Assembly: GCA_947488325.1 (NCBI GenBank)
Contig: CANKYZ010000001.1
Coordinates: 186,001-250,000 of the forward strand
DNA: 64,000 nucleotides
Reading direction: 5' to 3'
DNA from: an uncultured Erythrobacter sp.
Lineage (GTDB): Bacteria; Pseudomonadota; Alphaproteobacteria; Sphingomonadales; Sphingomonadaceae
A model generated the notes under the pieces. The model was not told where the DNA came from and ran no database searches. It was given only the letters and a program-made list of their open reading frames with translations. The position numbers were made by a program, and so were the translations under genes. Shown here one piece after another: positions 55,783 to 64,000 of the stretch (position 1 is the stretch's first letter; every line of letters starts with the position of its first letter).

Positions 55783-56505
55783 ATGAGCCGAGTCGCTATT
55801 GTCACCGGAGGAACACGCGGCATCGGCCGCGCTATATGCGAACAGCTGAAAGCAGACGGTTTCACAATTATCGCCAATTACGCCGGCAATGACGACGCGG
55901 CTCAGCATTGTGAGGAAACCACAGGCGTCAGATGCTACAAATGGGATGTTGGAGACCACCAAGCGACTCTGGCAGGCTGTGCCAAAGTCGCCGAGGAATT
56001 TGGCCCAGTCGATGTGGTGGTCAACAATGCCGGTATTACTCGTGACGGCACTTTGCACAAGATGACCTATGATGACTGGCATGACGTGATGCGCATCAAC
56101 CTCGGCGGATGTTTCAACATGTCGAAAGCATGCTTTCCTGGAATGCGGGAACGCGGTTGGGGCCGGATCGTCAATATCGGGTCCATCAACGGGCAAGCCG
56201 GGCAATATGGCCAAGTAAACTACGCCGCTGCAAAATCCGGCATTCATGGCTTTACCAAGGCTCTGGCCCAAGAAGGTGCCAAATCAGGCGTAACCGTAAA
56301 CGCCATCGCGCCCGGCTATATCGATACGGACATGGTAGCCGCCGTGCCAGATAACGTGCTGGAAAAAATCGTCGCCAAGATCCCGGTTGGGCGTCTGGGC
56401 CAAGCAAACGAAATCGCACGAGGAGTAAGCTTCCTTTGCTCAGAAGAGGCAGGATTTGTGACTGGATCCACTATGAGCATCAATGGCGGCCAACACATGT
56501 ATTGA
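55783..56505 (+). CDS. phaB: Acetoacetyl-CoA reductase
   Basis: A 240-residue short-chain dehydrogenase of the PhaB/PhbB group. The NADPH motif is TGGTRGIGRAIC, the catalytic region NIGSINGQAGQYGQVNYAAAK (Ser, Tyr, Lys) and the ending SINGGQHMY typical of PhaB. It reduces acetoacetyl-CoA to (R)-3-hydroxybutyryl-CoA for PHB. The PHA synthase gene is not in the window. A RidA gene follows 21 bp later. Confidence 0.93.
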   Translation: MSRVAIVTGGTRGIGRAICEQLKADGFTIIANYAGNDDAAQHCEETTGVRCYKWDVGDHQATLAGCAKVAEEFGPVDVVVNNAGITRDGTLHKMTYDDWHDVMRINLGGCFNMSKACFPGMRERGWGRIVNIGSINGQAGQYGQVNYAAAKSGIHGFTKALAQEGAKSGVTVNAIAPGYIDTDMVAAVPDNVLEKIVAKIPVGRLGQANEIARGVSFLCSEEAGFVTGSTMSINGGQHMY

Positions 56506-56526
56506 TACGGCTGACTGGAGATTGAA

Positions 56527-56922
56527 ATGCAAAAGAAAACACACAACCCGACTCCGTGGCTACAGGGATTCGGCTTAAATCACGGGATCGAAGTCTCGGG
56601 CGGAACACGTACGCTTTATCTTTCAGGGCAGACCGCTTCGGATGCAGGCGGCAATCCGATGCATCCTGGCGATATGGCCGCGCAGTACAAGGCAGCTTGG
56701 CAATGCCTACTCGATGCGCTCGCCTCGGCGGATATGGATGCGACCAATATCGTCCGGCTCAATTTCTACGTGACGGATATGGCAGCCTTTATGACCTCCG
56801 CAGAGGAAATCATGCCGATCCACGCGGCCACCGGAGCGCAAATTTCCAGCACACTTCTTGGCGTGAAGGAGCTTTATCATCCGGACATTATGGTCGAGAT
56901 CGAAGCGACAGCGGTGGCCTGA
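56527..56922 (+). CDS. RidA-family enamine/imine deaminase
   Basis: A 131-residue protein of the YjgF/RidA fold. The Arg expected in the active site appears in ATNIVRLNFYVTDM, and the terminal HPDIMVEIEATAVA is typical. Rid proteins hydrolyse reactive enamines formed by PLP enzymes; some homologues have other roles. It follows phaB closely and may be co-transcribed. Confidence 0.85.
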   Translation: MQKKTHNPTPWLQGFGLNHGIEVSGGTRTLYLSGQTASDAGGNPMHPGDMAAQYKAAWQCLLDALASADMDATNIVRLNFYVTDMAAFMTSAEEIMPIHAATGAQISSTLLGVKELYHPDIMVEIEATAVA

Positions 56923-56961
56923 GTGACAGGGCTCGAAGGCCGTCGCTTCATCTCAAGATAA

Positions 56962-57708
56962 TCAGGTTATGAAGTAACCCACGACGCGGAGTACGTCATT
57001 CTCACGCTCCAGTGTTACCGACTCGATCACACCGTCTCGATCTGCGAAATCGGTATGGAAGCGCACGACCTGATATCCGCGCGGTGGCACGGCAACAGTT
57101 TGTAAACCTATTACTTCGCGCGAAATGACTGCGCCCAATGGTCCGCGTGCCTGCTCTGCAGCAGCCTGCCAAGTGGCGACAGTGTTAGGGGCTCGAAACG
57201 CCCTCCCTGCCGCGTCGAAACTGCCTTGCCAATCGCCCTTGTCGACTAGCGCCAACCATGTCCGCGCGGCACGTTCGCGCTCGACGTCAGCTAGTGCGAT
57301 TTCTGTAGAGGGCGTCTCGGTATCTCGAGACGCAATGAGGTCAGGATTGGACAGCGCAAGAGCGATGGTAGCAGTAATCAGTGACATGGAAATTCCTCCG
57401 ATCCAAAAGGCCGCGTTGCGACTGGGCTGTTTGATGGGAGTAAGATCGGCGACCGAGGCTGCGTTGGCATCCCCCATTTCCTTGTATACAGGATTTTCGG
57501 GTGCCGGGATATCATTCTCAAGCAGCACTCGTGCAGCTTCTCGACTGCTAGTGACATTCAATTTGCGCCGTGCAGCACGAAGCCGTTCGTTGATTGTGTG
57601 GACAGACAAATCCAATTCTCGAGCAGCGGATTTGGCATCATGACCGCACGCAATCAGTCGGAGTGTATCTTTCTCCTTTTCGGTAAGAGCATCGAGGCCT
57701 TCAAACAT
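56962..57708 (-). CDS. LuxR-type membrane regulator with C-terminal DUF4019
   Basis: A 248-residue protein with an N-terminal HTH (LTEKEKDTLRLIACGHDAKS with ELDLSVHTINERLRAARRKL, residues about 7-50), a linker, one membrane helix (FWIGGISMSLITATIALALS, about 103-122) and an exported DUF4019-like domain (TWLALVDKGDWQGSFDAAGR, then PRGYQVVRFHTDFADRDGV). The layout suggests a ToxR-like transmembrane regulator that reads an envelope signal without a kinase. Target genes are unknown. The ATG at 57708 lacks a strong Shine-Dalgarno. Confidence 0.85.
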   Translation of the reverse strand: MFEGLDALTEKEKDTLRLIACGHDAKSAARELDLSVHTINERLRAARRKLNVTSSREAARVLLENDIPAPENPVYKEMGDANAASVADLTPIKQPSRNAAFWIGGISMSLITATIALALSNPDLIASRDTETPSTEIALADVERERAARTWLALVDKGDWQGSFDAAGRAFRAPNTVATWQAAAEQARGPLGAVISREVIGLQTVAVPPRGYQVVRFHTDFADRDGVIESVTLERENDVLRVVGYFIT

Positions 57709-57817
57709 GCTCGATGTCTACGCGATGAGGGGGAGATGGGACCACCCCAAATTTCTTGTGGTGTCTGAATAAAAGGGTTTGGGTGCCGAGCTGGAAACAT
57801 CATGGCCTCCGGCATGA

Positions 57818-58087
57818 TTGTCATTTACTCAATGCGCTGTGACTCAGTCAAACCCGCCCTATCACCCCCCGGTAAAACGCTCGGTCCAGATTGCTGGCCA
57901 TAAAACTTCGATAAGTCTTGAGCCGCTATTCTGGGACATGCTGAAAGAGGCCGCCGCGCAGAGCAACATACCGATAAACGCACTTGTTGGTCAGATTGAT
58001 GCTGAACGGATTAAAGTCGACACACCACCTGGGCTAGCGAGTGCTATCCGTATTTGGCTGGTATCGAACGTAGATCGTAACGCTTAA
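57818..58087 (+). CDS. Ribbon-helix-helix domain protein
   Basis: An 89-residue protein. [20 protein letters not shown] followed by [20 protein letters not shown] matches the RHH_4 family of small DNA-binding proteins in alphaproteobacteria, whose targets are mostly unknown. The start is uncertain: a TTG at 57818 gives 89 residues; a GTG at 57839 gives 82. It is convergent with murA and overlaps it by 4 bases. Confidence 0.82.
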   Translation: MSFTQCAVTQSNPPYHPPVKRSVQIAGHKTSISLEPLFWDMLKEAAAQSNIPINALVGQIDAERIKVDTPPGLASAIRIWLVSNVDRNA

Positions 58088-59364
58088 TCGTCTACGCGTT
58101 CAATATCAGCGCCGACCAGTTGCAGCTTTTCTTCGAGCCGCTCATATCCGCGATCAAGGTGATAGATGCGCCGCACGGTTGTCTCGCCTTCAGCGGCCAG
58201 CGCTGCGATGATTAGGCTCATCGAGGCGCGCAGATCAGTGGCCATCACTTCTGCCCCCGTGAGCAATGACGGCCCCTTCACAATCGCAGTGCGTCCCTCG
58301 GTTGCAATATCAGCGCCCATCCGTGCCAATTCCGGCACATGCATGAAACGGTTTTCAAAGATCGTTTCTTTAAGGACGCTGGTCCCTTCTGCTTTGCTCA
58401 GCAAGCTCATCAATTGGGCCTGCATATCCGTTGCCAGACCGGGGAATGGAGCGGTGGTGAGGTCGACCGGCTTGAGCGTTCCATCCGAGGCTATATTGAC
58501 GCCCTTGGCATCCTCTTCGACCTGAATTCCGATATTGCGCAGGGCGGCCAGCGTTGAAACCATGTCGGCTGCATTCGCGCCTTCGAGCCGCACCTCCCCA
58601 CCCGTAATTGCCGCCGCGCATGCATATGAGCCTGCTTCGATTCGATCAGGCATAACCTTATAGGTCGCGCCATTTAGCCGTTTCACTCCGTGGATCGTTA
58701 AGTCAGATGAACCGATCCCTTCGATCTCTGCTCCCATCGCAGTCAGGAGATTGCAGAGGTCAACGATCTCCGGCTCCCGCGCAGCGCCGGTCAGACGGCT
58801 TGTGCCATTTGCCAGAACCGTCGCCATCAATGCGTTCTCTGTCGCACCGACCGAAACAACGGGGAAATCAAAATCACCACCAGGAAGGCCGCCATCCGGA
58901 GCCATCGCTTTGACATATCCTTGTGTCAGCTCAATCTCAGCTCCAAACGCCTCAAGTGCCTTTAGGTGCAAGTCAATTGGTCGGTTGCCGATCGCGCAAC
59001 CACCCGGCATCGAAACGGTTGCTTCTCCCGCGCGGGCCAACATCGGGCCGAGCACCAAGATCGAGGCCCGCATTTTGCGCACCAGATCATAGGGAGCAAC
59101 GGTGGAGGTGAGGCGCGATGCTTCAAATGTGACAATGCGGCCGAAATCTTCAGGCCGGGTTCCCTTAATTGCAGTGGAAACACCAAACTGCGTCATCAAA
59201 TGCTGAAAACCGTCAATATCCGCTAATCGCGGCAAATTGCGCAACGTCATCGGCTCTTCGGTCAAAAGAGCGCACGGGATTAGCGTAAGCGCAGCGTTCT
59301 TTGCGCCAGAGATTGGAATGGTGCCCGACAGGCGATTGCCGCCACGAATTATCAATTTGTCCAT
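58084..59364 (-). CDS. murA: UDP-N-acetylglucosamine 1-carboxyvinyltransferase
   Basis: A 426-residue EPSP-synthase-fold enzyme. The start is [20 protein letters not shown]. The active-site Cys123 lies in [20 protein letters not shown], so fosfomycin sensitivity at this residue is expected from family knowledge. It transfers enolpyruvate from PEP to UDP-GlcNAc, the first step of peptidoglycan synthesis. ATG at 59364 is chosen over upstream in-frame starts. It is divergent from galU. Confidence 0.96.
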   Translation of the reverse strand: MDKLIIRGGNRLSGTIPISGAKNAALTLIPCALLTEEPMTLRNLPRLADIDGFQHLMTQFGVSTAIKGTRPEDFGRIVTFEASRLTSTVAPYDLVRKMRASILVLGPMLARAGEATVSMPGGCAIGNRPIDLHLKALEAFGAEIELTQGYVKAMAPDGGLPGGDFDFPVVSVGATENALMATVLANGTSRLTGAAREPEIVDLCNLLTAMGAEIEGIGSSDLTIHGVKRLNGATYKVMPDRIEAGSYACAAAITGGEVRLEGANAADMVSTLAALRNIGIQVEEDAKGVNIASDGTLKPVDLTTAPFPGLATDMQAQLMSLLSKAEGTSVLKETIFENRFMHVPELARMGADIATEGRTAIVKGPSLLTGAEVMATDLRASMSLIIAALAAEGETTVRRIYHLDRGYERLEEKLQLVGADIERVDD

Positions 59365-59495
59365 GATTCCTGCCTTAGCGCAACAAGCCCTTGGCGCAAC
59401 ACAGGCTGACCATTGACGATTATGGAACGACAATGCACGGCATCGATCAAACCAAACGAAACCTTGCCCTAGCCGAACGATGAGGCTCGAACTGA

Positions 59496-60374
59496 ATGAC
59501 GCAAAAACCGATCAAAAAGGCCGTATTCCCAGTAGCTGGACTGGGCACACGATTCTTGCCTGCGACCAAGGCGATCCCGAAAGAACTGCTGCCAATCGTT
59601 GATCGTCCGCTAATCCAATATGCCGTGGACGAGGCACGCGAGGCGGGTATCGAGCAAATGATCTTTGTCACTGGACGCGGCAAAACCGCAATCGTTGAAC
59701 ATTTCGATATGGCCTATGAGCTGGAGGTCACCATGCGAGAGCGCGGCAAGGATCTCGGCGTGTTGGACCCAACCCGCGCAACACCTGGTGATATCATCAC
59801 TGTGCGTCAGCAAGTTCCTTTGGGGCTAGGCCACGCGATCTGGTGCGCGCGCGCAATTGTTGGCGACGAGCCTTTCGCCATTTTCCTTCCCGATGAACTG
59901 ATGATTGGCAAGGTCGGCGGCACGGGTTGTATGAAACAAATGGTCGACGCCTATGAACAGGTCGGTGGCAATGTGATCAGCGTGCTCGAAGTGCCAGATG
60001 AGGAAGTCTCCAATTATGGTGTGATCGATCCCGGTACTCAGAATGATGCTCTCACGGAAGTAAAAGGGTTGGTTGAAAAACCGCCACAGGCTGAAGCACC
60101 CTCGAACAAGATTATTTCCGGGCGCTACATCCTTCAACCCGAAGTGATGCGCGCACTCGAAAGTCAGGACAAAGGCGCAGGCGGCGAAATTCAGCTAACC
60201 GATGCGATGGCGCGGATGATTGGTGCCCAACCATTCCACGCCGTGACATTTGACGGCAAACGCTATGATTGCGGCAACAAACTAGGTTTTGTCGAAGCCA
60301 CGCTGGCACTTGCGTTAGAACGTGAAGATATGGGCGCTGATGTCAGAGCGATGGCGACCAAGCTACTCAGTTGA
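59496..60374 (+). CDS. galU: UTP-glucose-1-phosphate uridylyltransferase
   Basis: A 292-residue nucleotidyltransferase. The N-terminal [20 protein letters not shown] with [16 protein letters not shown] is the nucleotide-binding motif; [15 protein letters not shown] and [10 protein letters not shown] follow. It makes UDP-glucose for exopolysaccharide, LPS and glycolipids. It supplies nucleotide sugar for the glycan genes in the window. Confidence 0.95.
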   Translation: MTQKPIKKAVFPVAGLGTRFLPATKAIPKELLPIVDRPLIQYAVDEAREAGIEQMIFVTGRGKTAIVEHFDMAYELEVTMRERGKDLGVLDPTRATPGDIITVRQQVPLGLGHAIWCARAIVGDEPFAIFLPDELMIGKVGGTGCMKQMVDAYEQVGGNVISVLEVPDEEVSNYGVIDPGTQNDALTEVKGLVEKPPQAEAPSNKIISGRYILQPEVMRALESQDKGAGGEIQLTDAMARMIGAQPFHAVTFDGKRYDCGNKLGFVEATLALALEREDMGADVRAMATKLLS

Positions 60375-60446
60375 CATAATGAAGGCCCCGTACTGCAATG
60401 CTCGAAAGCACGCGCAGCCGGAGCCAATCACTGTTCTTAGGCCGGA

Positions 60447-62159
60447 TTACTCGGTGCCGGCTTCATCCTCGTGTTCTTCTGCGAGTGGATTATCCAACGA
60501 AAGTTGGGCTTCTTCTGCCGTTGCAATTTCGTCTTTCGCCGCAGCCTGAACCAGCGTTCCGAGCGAGGATCCATCAAGACCAAGCTCTTTCATCAGCCCA
60601 TCAAGCACCGGAGCCTGAGCACGGTAGGCAAGCGCAGCCGATACCGCATCACTCGCCAGGTTACCGGAACCTCCAGCAGAGCCGCCGGAGCCACCGCCGC
60701 CATTGCCGCCGCCATTCTGGGTAAGGCCATCGACTTGCACGATTTTGATCGAATCGATCGCCTCCATCGGTTTGGCGCTCTCCTTGATGACCTCAGGCAA
60801 GACTTCGAGCAGAGCCAGCTTTGTCTGCAGGCTGATTTGATCCATTGAGAGGATGTTCGCAGCCTCATTCACAGCGCGCTGGCCAGCTGCTTCGACTTCG
60901 AAACGCACTCGGTCAGCTTCGGCGCGCAGAACTTCTGCATCGGCTTCACCCTTGGCTTCCATCCGAGCAGCTTCCGCGCGATTGGCAGCTGCGTCCTTTT
61001 CAGCTTCGGCTTCAACTTTGATGCCAATAGCTTCGCGCTCGGCTTGCTTGGCGGCTTCGATCAGTTCGATCTTCTTTTCGCGCTCAGCAATTTCACTTTC
61101 ACGCGCGGTCGCGACCTGCTCTTCAGCAGCGACCGCTTTTGCACGAGCGGCATCAGCTTCGGCTTTGGCTTGGCTTTCCTCACGGCTCTTATTCTGAACC
61201 GCAATTTGCTGTTCTTGACGAGCGATTTCTAGCGCACGGCCTTGATCGATCCGCGCTTCTTCAACCGTCCGATCGGCTTCAATCTGTTGACTATCCACCT
61301 GCCGCTTGGCTTCAATCTTGGCAGCATCAGCTTCGCGAGTACGTTCAGCCTGCTCACGAGCAATTTCAGCCATTTGAGCAGCGCGACGCACTTCGACTTC
61401 GCGTTCTTGCGAAAGTCGCGCATATTCTTGGTCACGGCCAATCTCAAATGACTTCGTATCGGCTTCGAGGTTTTTGGTTTCCATCTGGACGCGTGTGTCC
61501 TGCTCAATATCGTTGCGCAGCTTCTTGCGCGCTTCGATTTGTTCGGTGAGCTTGGTTAGACCCTCTGCGTCAAACGCGTTGTTGGCATTGAAGTGTTCGA
61601 TGCTCGTCTGGTCCAGTCCGGTCAGTGAGACCGATTCCAGCTCTAGCCCATTCATCGCAAGATCGTTTGAGGAGACTTGCTGTACCTTTTGAACAAAATC
61701 TGCGCGTTGTTCGTGCAGCTCGTTCATGCTCATCCCGGCAGCAACTGAGCGCAGAGCATCGACGAATTTACCTTCGACCAGATCTTTCAGCATCTCTGGT
61801 TGCATCGTACGCTGACCCAGTGTCTGCGCAGCCATACCGATTGCGCCAGCATCAGGGCGAACGCGGACATAGAATTCGGCCTTCACGTCGATCCGCAGTC
61901 GGTCGAGCGTAATCAATGCTTCATTGTCGCGGCGAACCACTGGCAGAACCAGCGTGTTCATGTTGACCGGCATTGTTTCGTGAAGCACGGGAAACACCAA
62001 TGCCCCGCCATTCATCACGACTTTTTCACCACCAACGCCGGTGCGGACAAAGGCAACTTCCTTTGAAGCACGACGGTAAAGCGTCGAAAGCATGATGACG
62101 ACAATGAGCAGCAGTACAAGGCCGCCACCGCCAATTAAAACAAAATCAAACAGTCCCAT
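60447..62159 (-). CDS. Flotillin-family membrane scaffold (YqiK-like)
   Basis: A 570-residue protein. N-terminal membrane helix (FVLIGGGGLVLLLIVVIMLS), a SPFH/Band 7 domain (about residues 30-210: FVRTGVGGEKVVMNGGALVF, VRPDAGAIGMAAQTLG), a long Ala/Glu/Arg coiled coil (about 215-440) and a flotillin C-terminus with a Gly-rich stretch near 485-505. Flotillins organise membrane microdomains. Its partner yqiJ lies directly upstream on the same strand with a 24-bp gap. Confidence 0.92.
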   Translation of the reverse strand: MGLFDFVLIGGGGLVLLLIVVIMLSTLYRRASKEVAFVRTGVGGEKVVMNGGALVFPVLHETMPVNMNTLVLPVVRRDNEALITLDRLRIDVKAEFYVRVRPDAGAIGMAAQTLGQRTMQPEMLKDLVEGKFVDALRSVAAGMSMNELHEQRADFVQKVQQVSSNDLAMNGLELESVSLTGLDQTSIEHFNANNAFDAEGLTKLTEQIEARKKLRNDIEQDTRVQMETKNLEADTKSFEIGRDQEYARLSQEREVEVRRAAQMAEIAREQAERTREADAAKIEAKRQVDSQQIEADRTVEEARIDQGRALEIARQEQQIAVQNKSREESQAKAEADAARAKAVAAEEQVATARESEIAEREKKIELIEAAKQAEREAIGIKVEAEAEKDAAANRAEAARMEAKGEADAEVLRAEADRVRFEVEAAGQRAVNEAANILSMDQISLQTKLALLEVLPEVIKESAKPMEAIDSIKIVQVDGLTQNGGGNGGGGSGGSAGGSGNLASDAVSAALAYRAQAPVLDGLMKELGLDGSSLGTLVQAAAKDEIATAEEAQLSLDNPLAEEHEDEAGTE

Positions 62160-62183
62160 ATTTCCTCCAAGAAATTCCTATAA

Positions 62184-62825
62184 TCAGGGTTTTAACAGCG
62201 GATTTTCGTAGCGCACACCGAAGAAGAGCTCTCCTTCGCGGCGCACAAGCAACACCGTCTCACCCTCGGTCAATTCCGCATGCGCATCATGCGGTTCGAC
62301 CATCACAAAATGGGGATGCCCAAAGGCATCTTTCACTTTGGCGCGGGCCGGTGAACCCTGACGGGAAGTACCCGTCTGGATAATGGCGTCACGCCGGACA
62401 AGGCTTTGCAGACCAACCGCAGCCGTCTCGTCCTTTGGCAAAAGCTTCTCAATCGGGCGCACTAGAATGCCGTTCAAGGGCAACGATGCAGTGCCAGCCA
62501 GTATAGCAGCCAACCCGGCAGAAAGCGGCGATCCGGTTGACCCGTCGATTAAAGCCTGCCCGACCACACCAATGACGGTGAAGACGAACAAGAGGCTCGA
62601 CAGCCAGATCAAGAATGGCACTCGTCCAAGTCCCAGAATGCTCATCGCGCCGTCAGCGAAGCCGCTGGCTTCTAATCCATCTGCCACATCGGCATCCAAG
62701 TCGATTTCAATGTCACCGGCGCCTTCGAAGAAGTCACCAGCGCCGATGATCTGCAACAGACCAATGCCGAACAATGCTGTCAACGCGATTGCAAAAGGCA
62801 GGTTGTGCGGTTCGAGCAAAGTCAT
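62184..62825 (-). CDS. YqiJ-like membrane protein with OB-fold domain
   Basis: A 213-residue protein with three hydrophobic helices (FAIALTALFGIGLLQIIGAG, FLIWLSSLLFVFTVIGVVGQ, LSAGLAAILAGTASLPLNG) and a C-terminal OB/NfeD-like domain (LVRRDAIIQTGTSRQGSPAR, LTEGETVLLVRREGELFFGV). NfeD/YqiJ proteins are genetic partners of flotillins. ATG at 62825 has GGGGTGA upstream; the longer frame to 62903 is Cys-rich and implausible. It forms an operon with the flotillin gene. Confidence 0.85.
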   Translation of the reverse strand: MTLLEPHNLPFAIALTALFGIGLLQIIGAGDFFEGAGDIEIDLDADVADGLEASGFADGAMSILGLGRVPFLIWLSSLLFVFTVIGVVGQALIDGSTGSPLSAGLAAILAGTASLPLNGILVRPIEKLLPKDETAAVGLQSLVRRDAIIQTGTSRQGSPARAKVKDAFGHPHFVMVEPHDAHAELTEGETVLLVRREGELFFGVRYENPLLKP

Positions 62826-62944
62826 GGATTCACCCCTTTCCAAAGGATGCAAGTAGACTTTGCAACAAAACCCGCCGCAAACACTGCAACGATGCTTTCC
62901 CAATTTTTTCCCATGAATGGAACATTAACACATGTTGCTCCATT

Positions 62945-62972
62945 TTGACAGGAAAATCGTACATAGTATCGT
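62945..62972 (+). promoter_or_regulatory. Consensus -35 with spaced -10-like element, plus strand
   Basis: TTGACA at 62945-62950 (perfect -35) is followed after 16 bp by TATCGT at 62967-62972. Transcription would start near 62979 and run antisense into the 3' end of the P450 gene, which ends at 63045. No plus-strand gene follows; only a 20-codon frame (62977-63039) is present. It may be fortuitous. Confidence 0.35.
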
Positions 62973-63044
62973 TAAAATGCCTGCGTCGAACTTTATTAGT
63001 GTGCCGCACCTTGTTTTATTGCGCGTCATCCCCATATAGTGGGC

Positions 63045-64000
63045 TTAGCCTGCAACTATTCGCAGTGGTAGAGTCTTCAGACCACCGACAAAGGTACTTG
63101 TGGCTCTCTTTGCTTCGCCCGCAGGTTCAACCGCCTCAATCCGGTTGAGCAGTGTTTCAAACAATATCCGCATTTCCAGGCGCGCCAAATGCAAGCCAAG
63201 GCACTGATGCGCGCCCGCTCCGAAAGCGAGATGTCGGTTGGGTGAGCGCGCCGCATCGAACCGCCGCGGATCGTCGAATTGGTTCGGATCGTGATTGGCA
63301 GCGACATAATTCATCATCATCCAATCGCCCGCTTTCACTTGCTGCCCGCCAATTTCTACATCTTCTGAGGCGGTGCGCATGAAGTGCTGAACGGGGCTGG
63401 TCCAGCGGATTGCTTCTTCAACAATGCCAGGAAGCAATGACCGGTCCGCCTTAACCCGCGCGAACTGCTCTGGATCATTGGCGAGCGCCATCATTGCACC
63501 CGCAGTGGAGGCGCTCGTCGTATCGTGGCCAGCGGTCGCGACAATGATGTAATACCCCGCCATATCGCGTGGCGGCAGTGGCTTGCCATCTACCATTGCA
63601 TTGGCGATTACGCTGGCGACATCGTCAGTGGGATTAACCCGGCGATCTTCGGCAATTTGCGCGAAGAAATCTTCAAAACTTGTCACCGCACCCGCAACTA
63701 ATGCGACCACTTGTTCCGGCGTCATATCCTTCATGCCAGAACCGGAGAGATCGGCGTCCTGGCCGCCAAATAAATGCTGGGTGAGCATCTGCATGCGCGG
63801 CTCATCCTCGGGAGCAACCCCTAGGATTTGCATCACCACCCGTAGCGGATAGGGGCCCGCTACCTTTTCGACAAAGTCCACTTCGGGACCAGCCTCAATC
63901 ATCGCATCGACAGTTCGTCCAGCAAGTGCGCGGATTTCGTCTTCCAGCCGAGTCAGATTGCGCGGCATGAACCATTCTTGGGTCAGCTTGCGGTATTTAG
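63045..64000 (-). CDS. Cytochrome P450, N-terminus beyond window
   Basis: About 318 residues are visible; the frame stays open to the window edge (upstream of Met at 63968 it reads TQEWFMPRNLTRLE). The I-helix is VATAGHDTTSASTAG, the K-helix ExxR is in VEEAIRWTSPVQH, and the haem-ligating Cys is in FGAGAHQCLGLHLARLEM. It is a soluble bacterial class I P450 that hydroxylates small organic molecules with ferredoxin; the substrate is unknown. Confidence 0.95.
   Translation of the reverse strand, partial: KYRKLTQEWFMPRNLTRLEDEIRALAGRTVDAMIEAGPEVDFVEKVAGPYPLRVVMQILGVAPEDEPRMQMLTQHLFGGQDADLSGSGMKDMTPEQVVALVAGAVTSFEDFFAQIAEDRRVNPTDDVASVIANAMVDGKPLPPRDMAGYYIIVATAGHDTTSASTAGAMMALANDPEQFARVKADRSLLPGIVEEAIRWTSPVQHFMRTASEDVEIGGQQVKAGDWMMMNYVAANHDPNQFDDPRRFDAARSPNRHLAFGAGAHQCLGLHLARLEMRILFETLLNRIEAVEPAGEAKRATSTFVGGLKTLPLRIVAG

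Overview
The window looks like a chromosomal segment of an alphaproteobacterium of the order Sphingomonadales, most likely Erythrobacteraceae (Erythrobacter/Altererythrobacter-like). The reasons are the order DUF3576 - leuS - lptE - holA, the rnd - lptC - lptA run, an exosortase-A-associated glycosyltransferase and O-glycosylation ligase, a ribbon-helix-helix protein of the alphaproteobacterial type, a fused PabB-PabC, and uniform moderately high GC with dense, often overlapping (ATGA/GTGA) genes. This taxonomic call is inference from gene content. No rRNA, tRNA, CRISPR array, prophage or complete insertion sequence was seen. Both edges cut genes: a VOC-family protein on the left and a cytochrome P450 on the right.

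Layout. 0-4.1 kb: VOC and cupin proteins, a secreted six-EF-hand protein, then an OmpR/EnvZ-type two-component pair behind a perfect 16-bp inverted repeat. 4.1-10.3 kb: a GST, a HerA-like ATPase, PabBC (folate), an RluA-type pseudouridine synthase overlapping ArfB (ribosome rescue), and rpmG. 10.4-13.8 kb: LolA, a probable small RNA ending in a strong terminator, ExoIII, RibA and a GNAT acetyltransferase. 13.8-20.2 kb: a beta-helix protein, two small lipoproteins, and an operon of acyl-CoA dehydrogenase, a mesaconyl-CoA CoA-transferase-like protein, a thiolase and a mesaconyl-C4-CoA-hydratase-like protein. 20.2-27.4 kb: PPK2, phenylalanine hydroxylase, UppP, an M13 peptidase and an ABC exporter. 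27.6-32.5 kb: PHA depolymerase with a palindromic operator candidate, a HEPN-like orphan gene, DUF4126, a GIY-YIG nuclease bracketed by 25-bp REP-like repeats, a second thiolase and a MaoC hydratase. 32.6-36.8 kb: an exosortase-A-associated glycan block. 37-43.2 kb: glutamate synthase gltBD. 43.3-49.7 kb: a porin, a DksA-like protein, uracil-DNA glycosylase, RNase D, LptC, LptA and a sugar transferase. 49.9-54.4 kb: holA, lptE, leuS and DUF3576. 54.9-64 kb: an unknown exported protein, acetoacetyl-CoA reductase, RidA, a LuxR-DUF4019 membrane regulator, an RHH protein, MurA, GalU, the flotillin/YqiJ pair and the P450.

Shared themes are envelope biogenesis (LolA, UppP, LptA/C/E, MurA, GalU, sugar transferase, O-ligase), storage polymers (PhaZ, PhaB, thiolase, PPK2) and acyl-CoA catabolism. 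Most of the window is core genome. The parts most worth a second look are the putative small RNA near 11.1-11.3 kb, the EF-hand/two-component module, the CoA-transferase/hydratase operon, and the accessory pocket at 28.9-30.6 kb. Starts were chosen by family alignment from memory, ribosome-binding sites and overlaps; no database search was possible.
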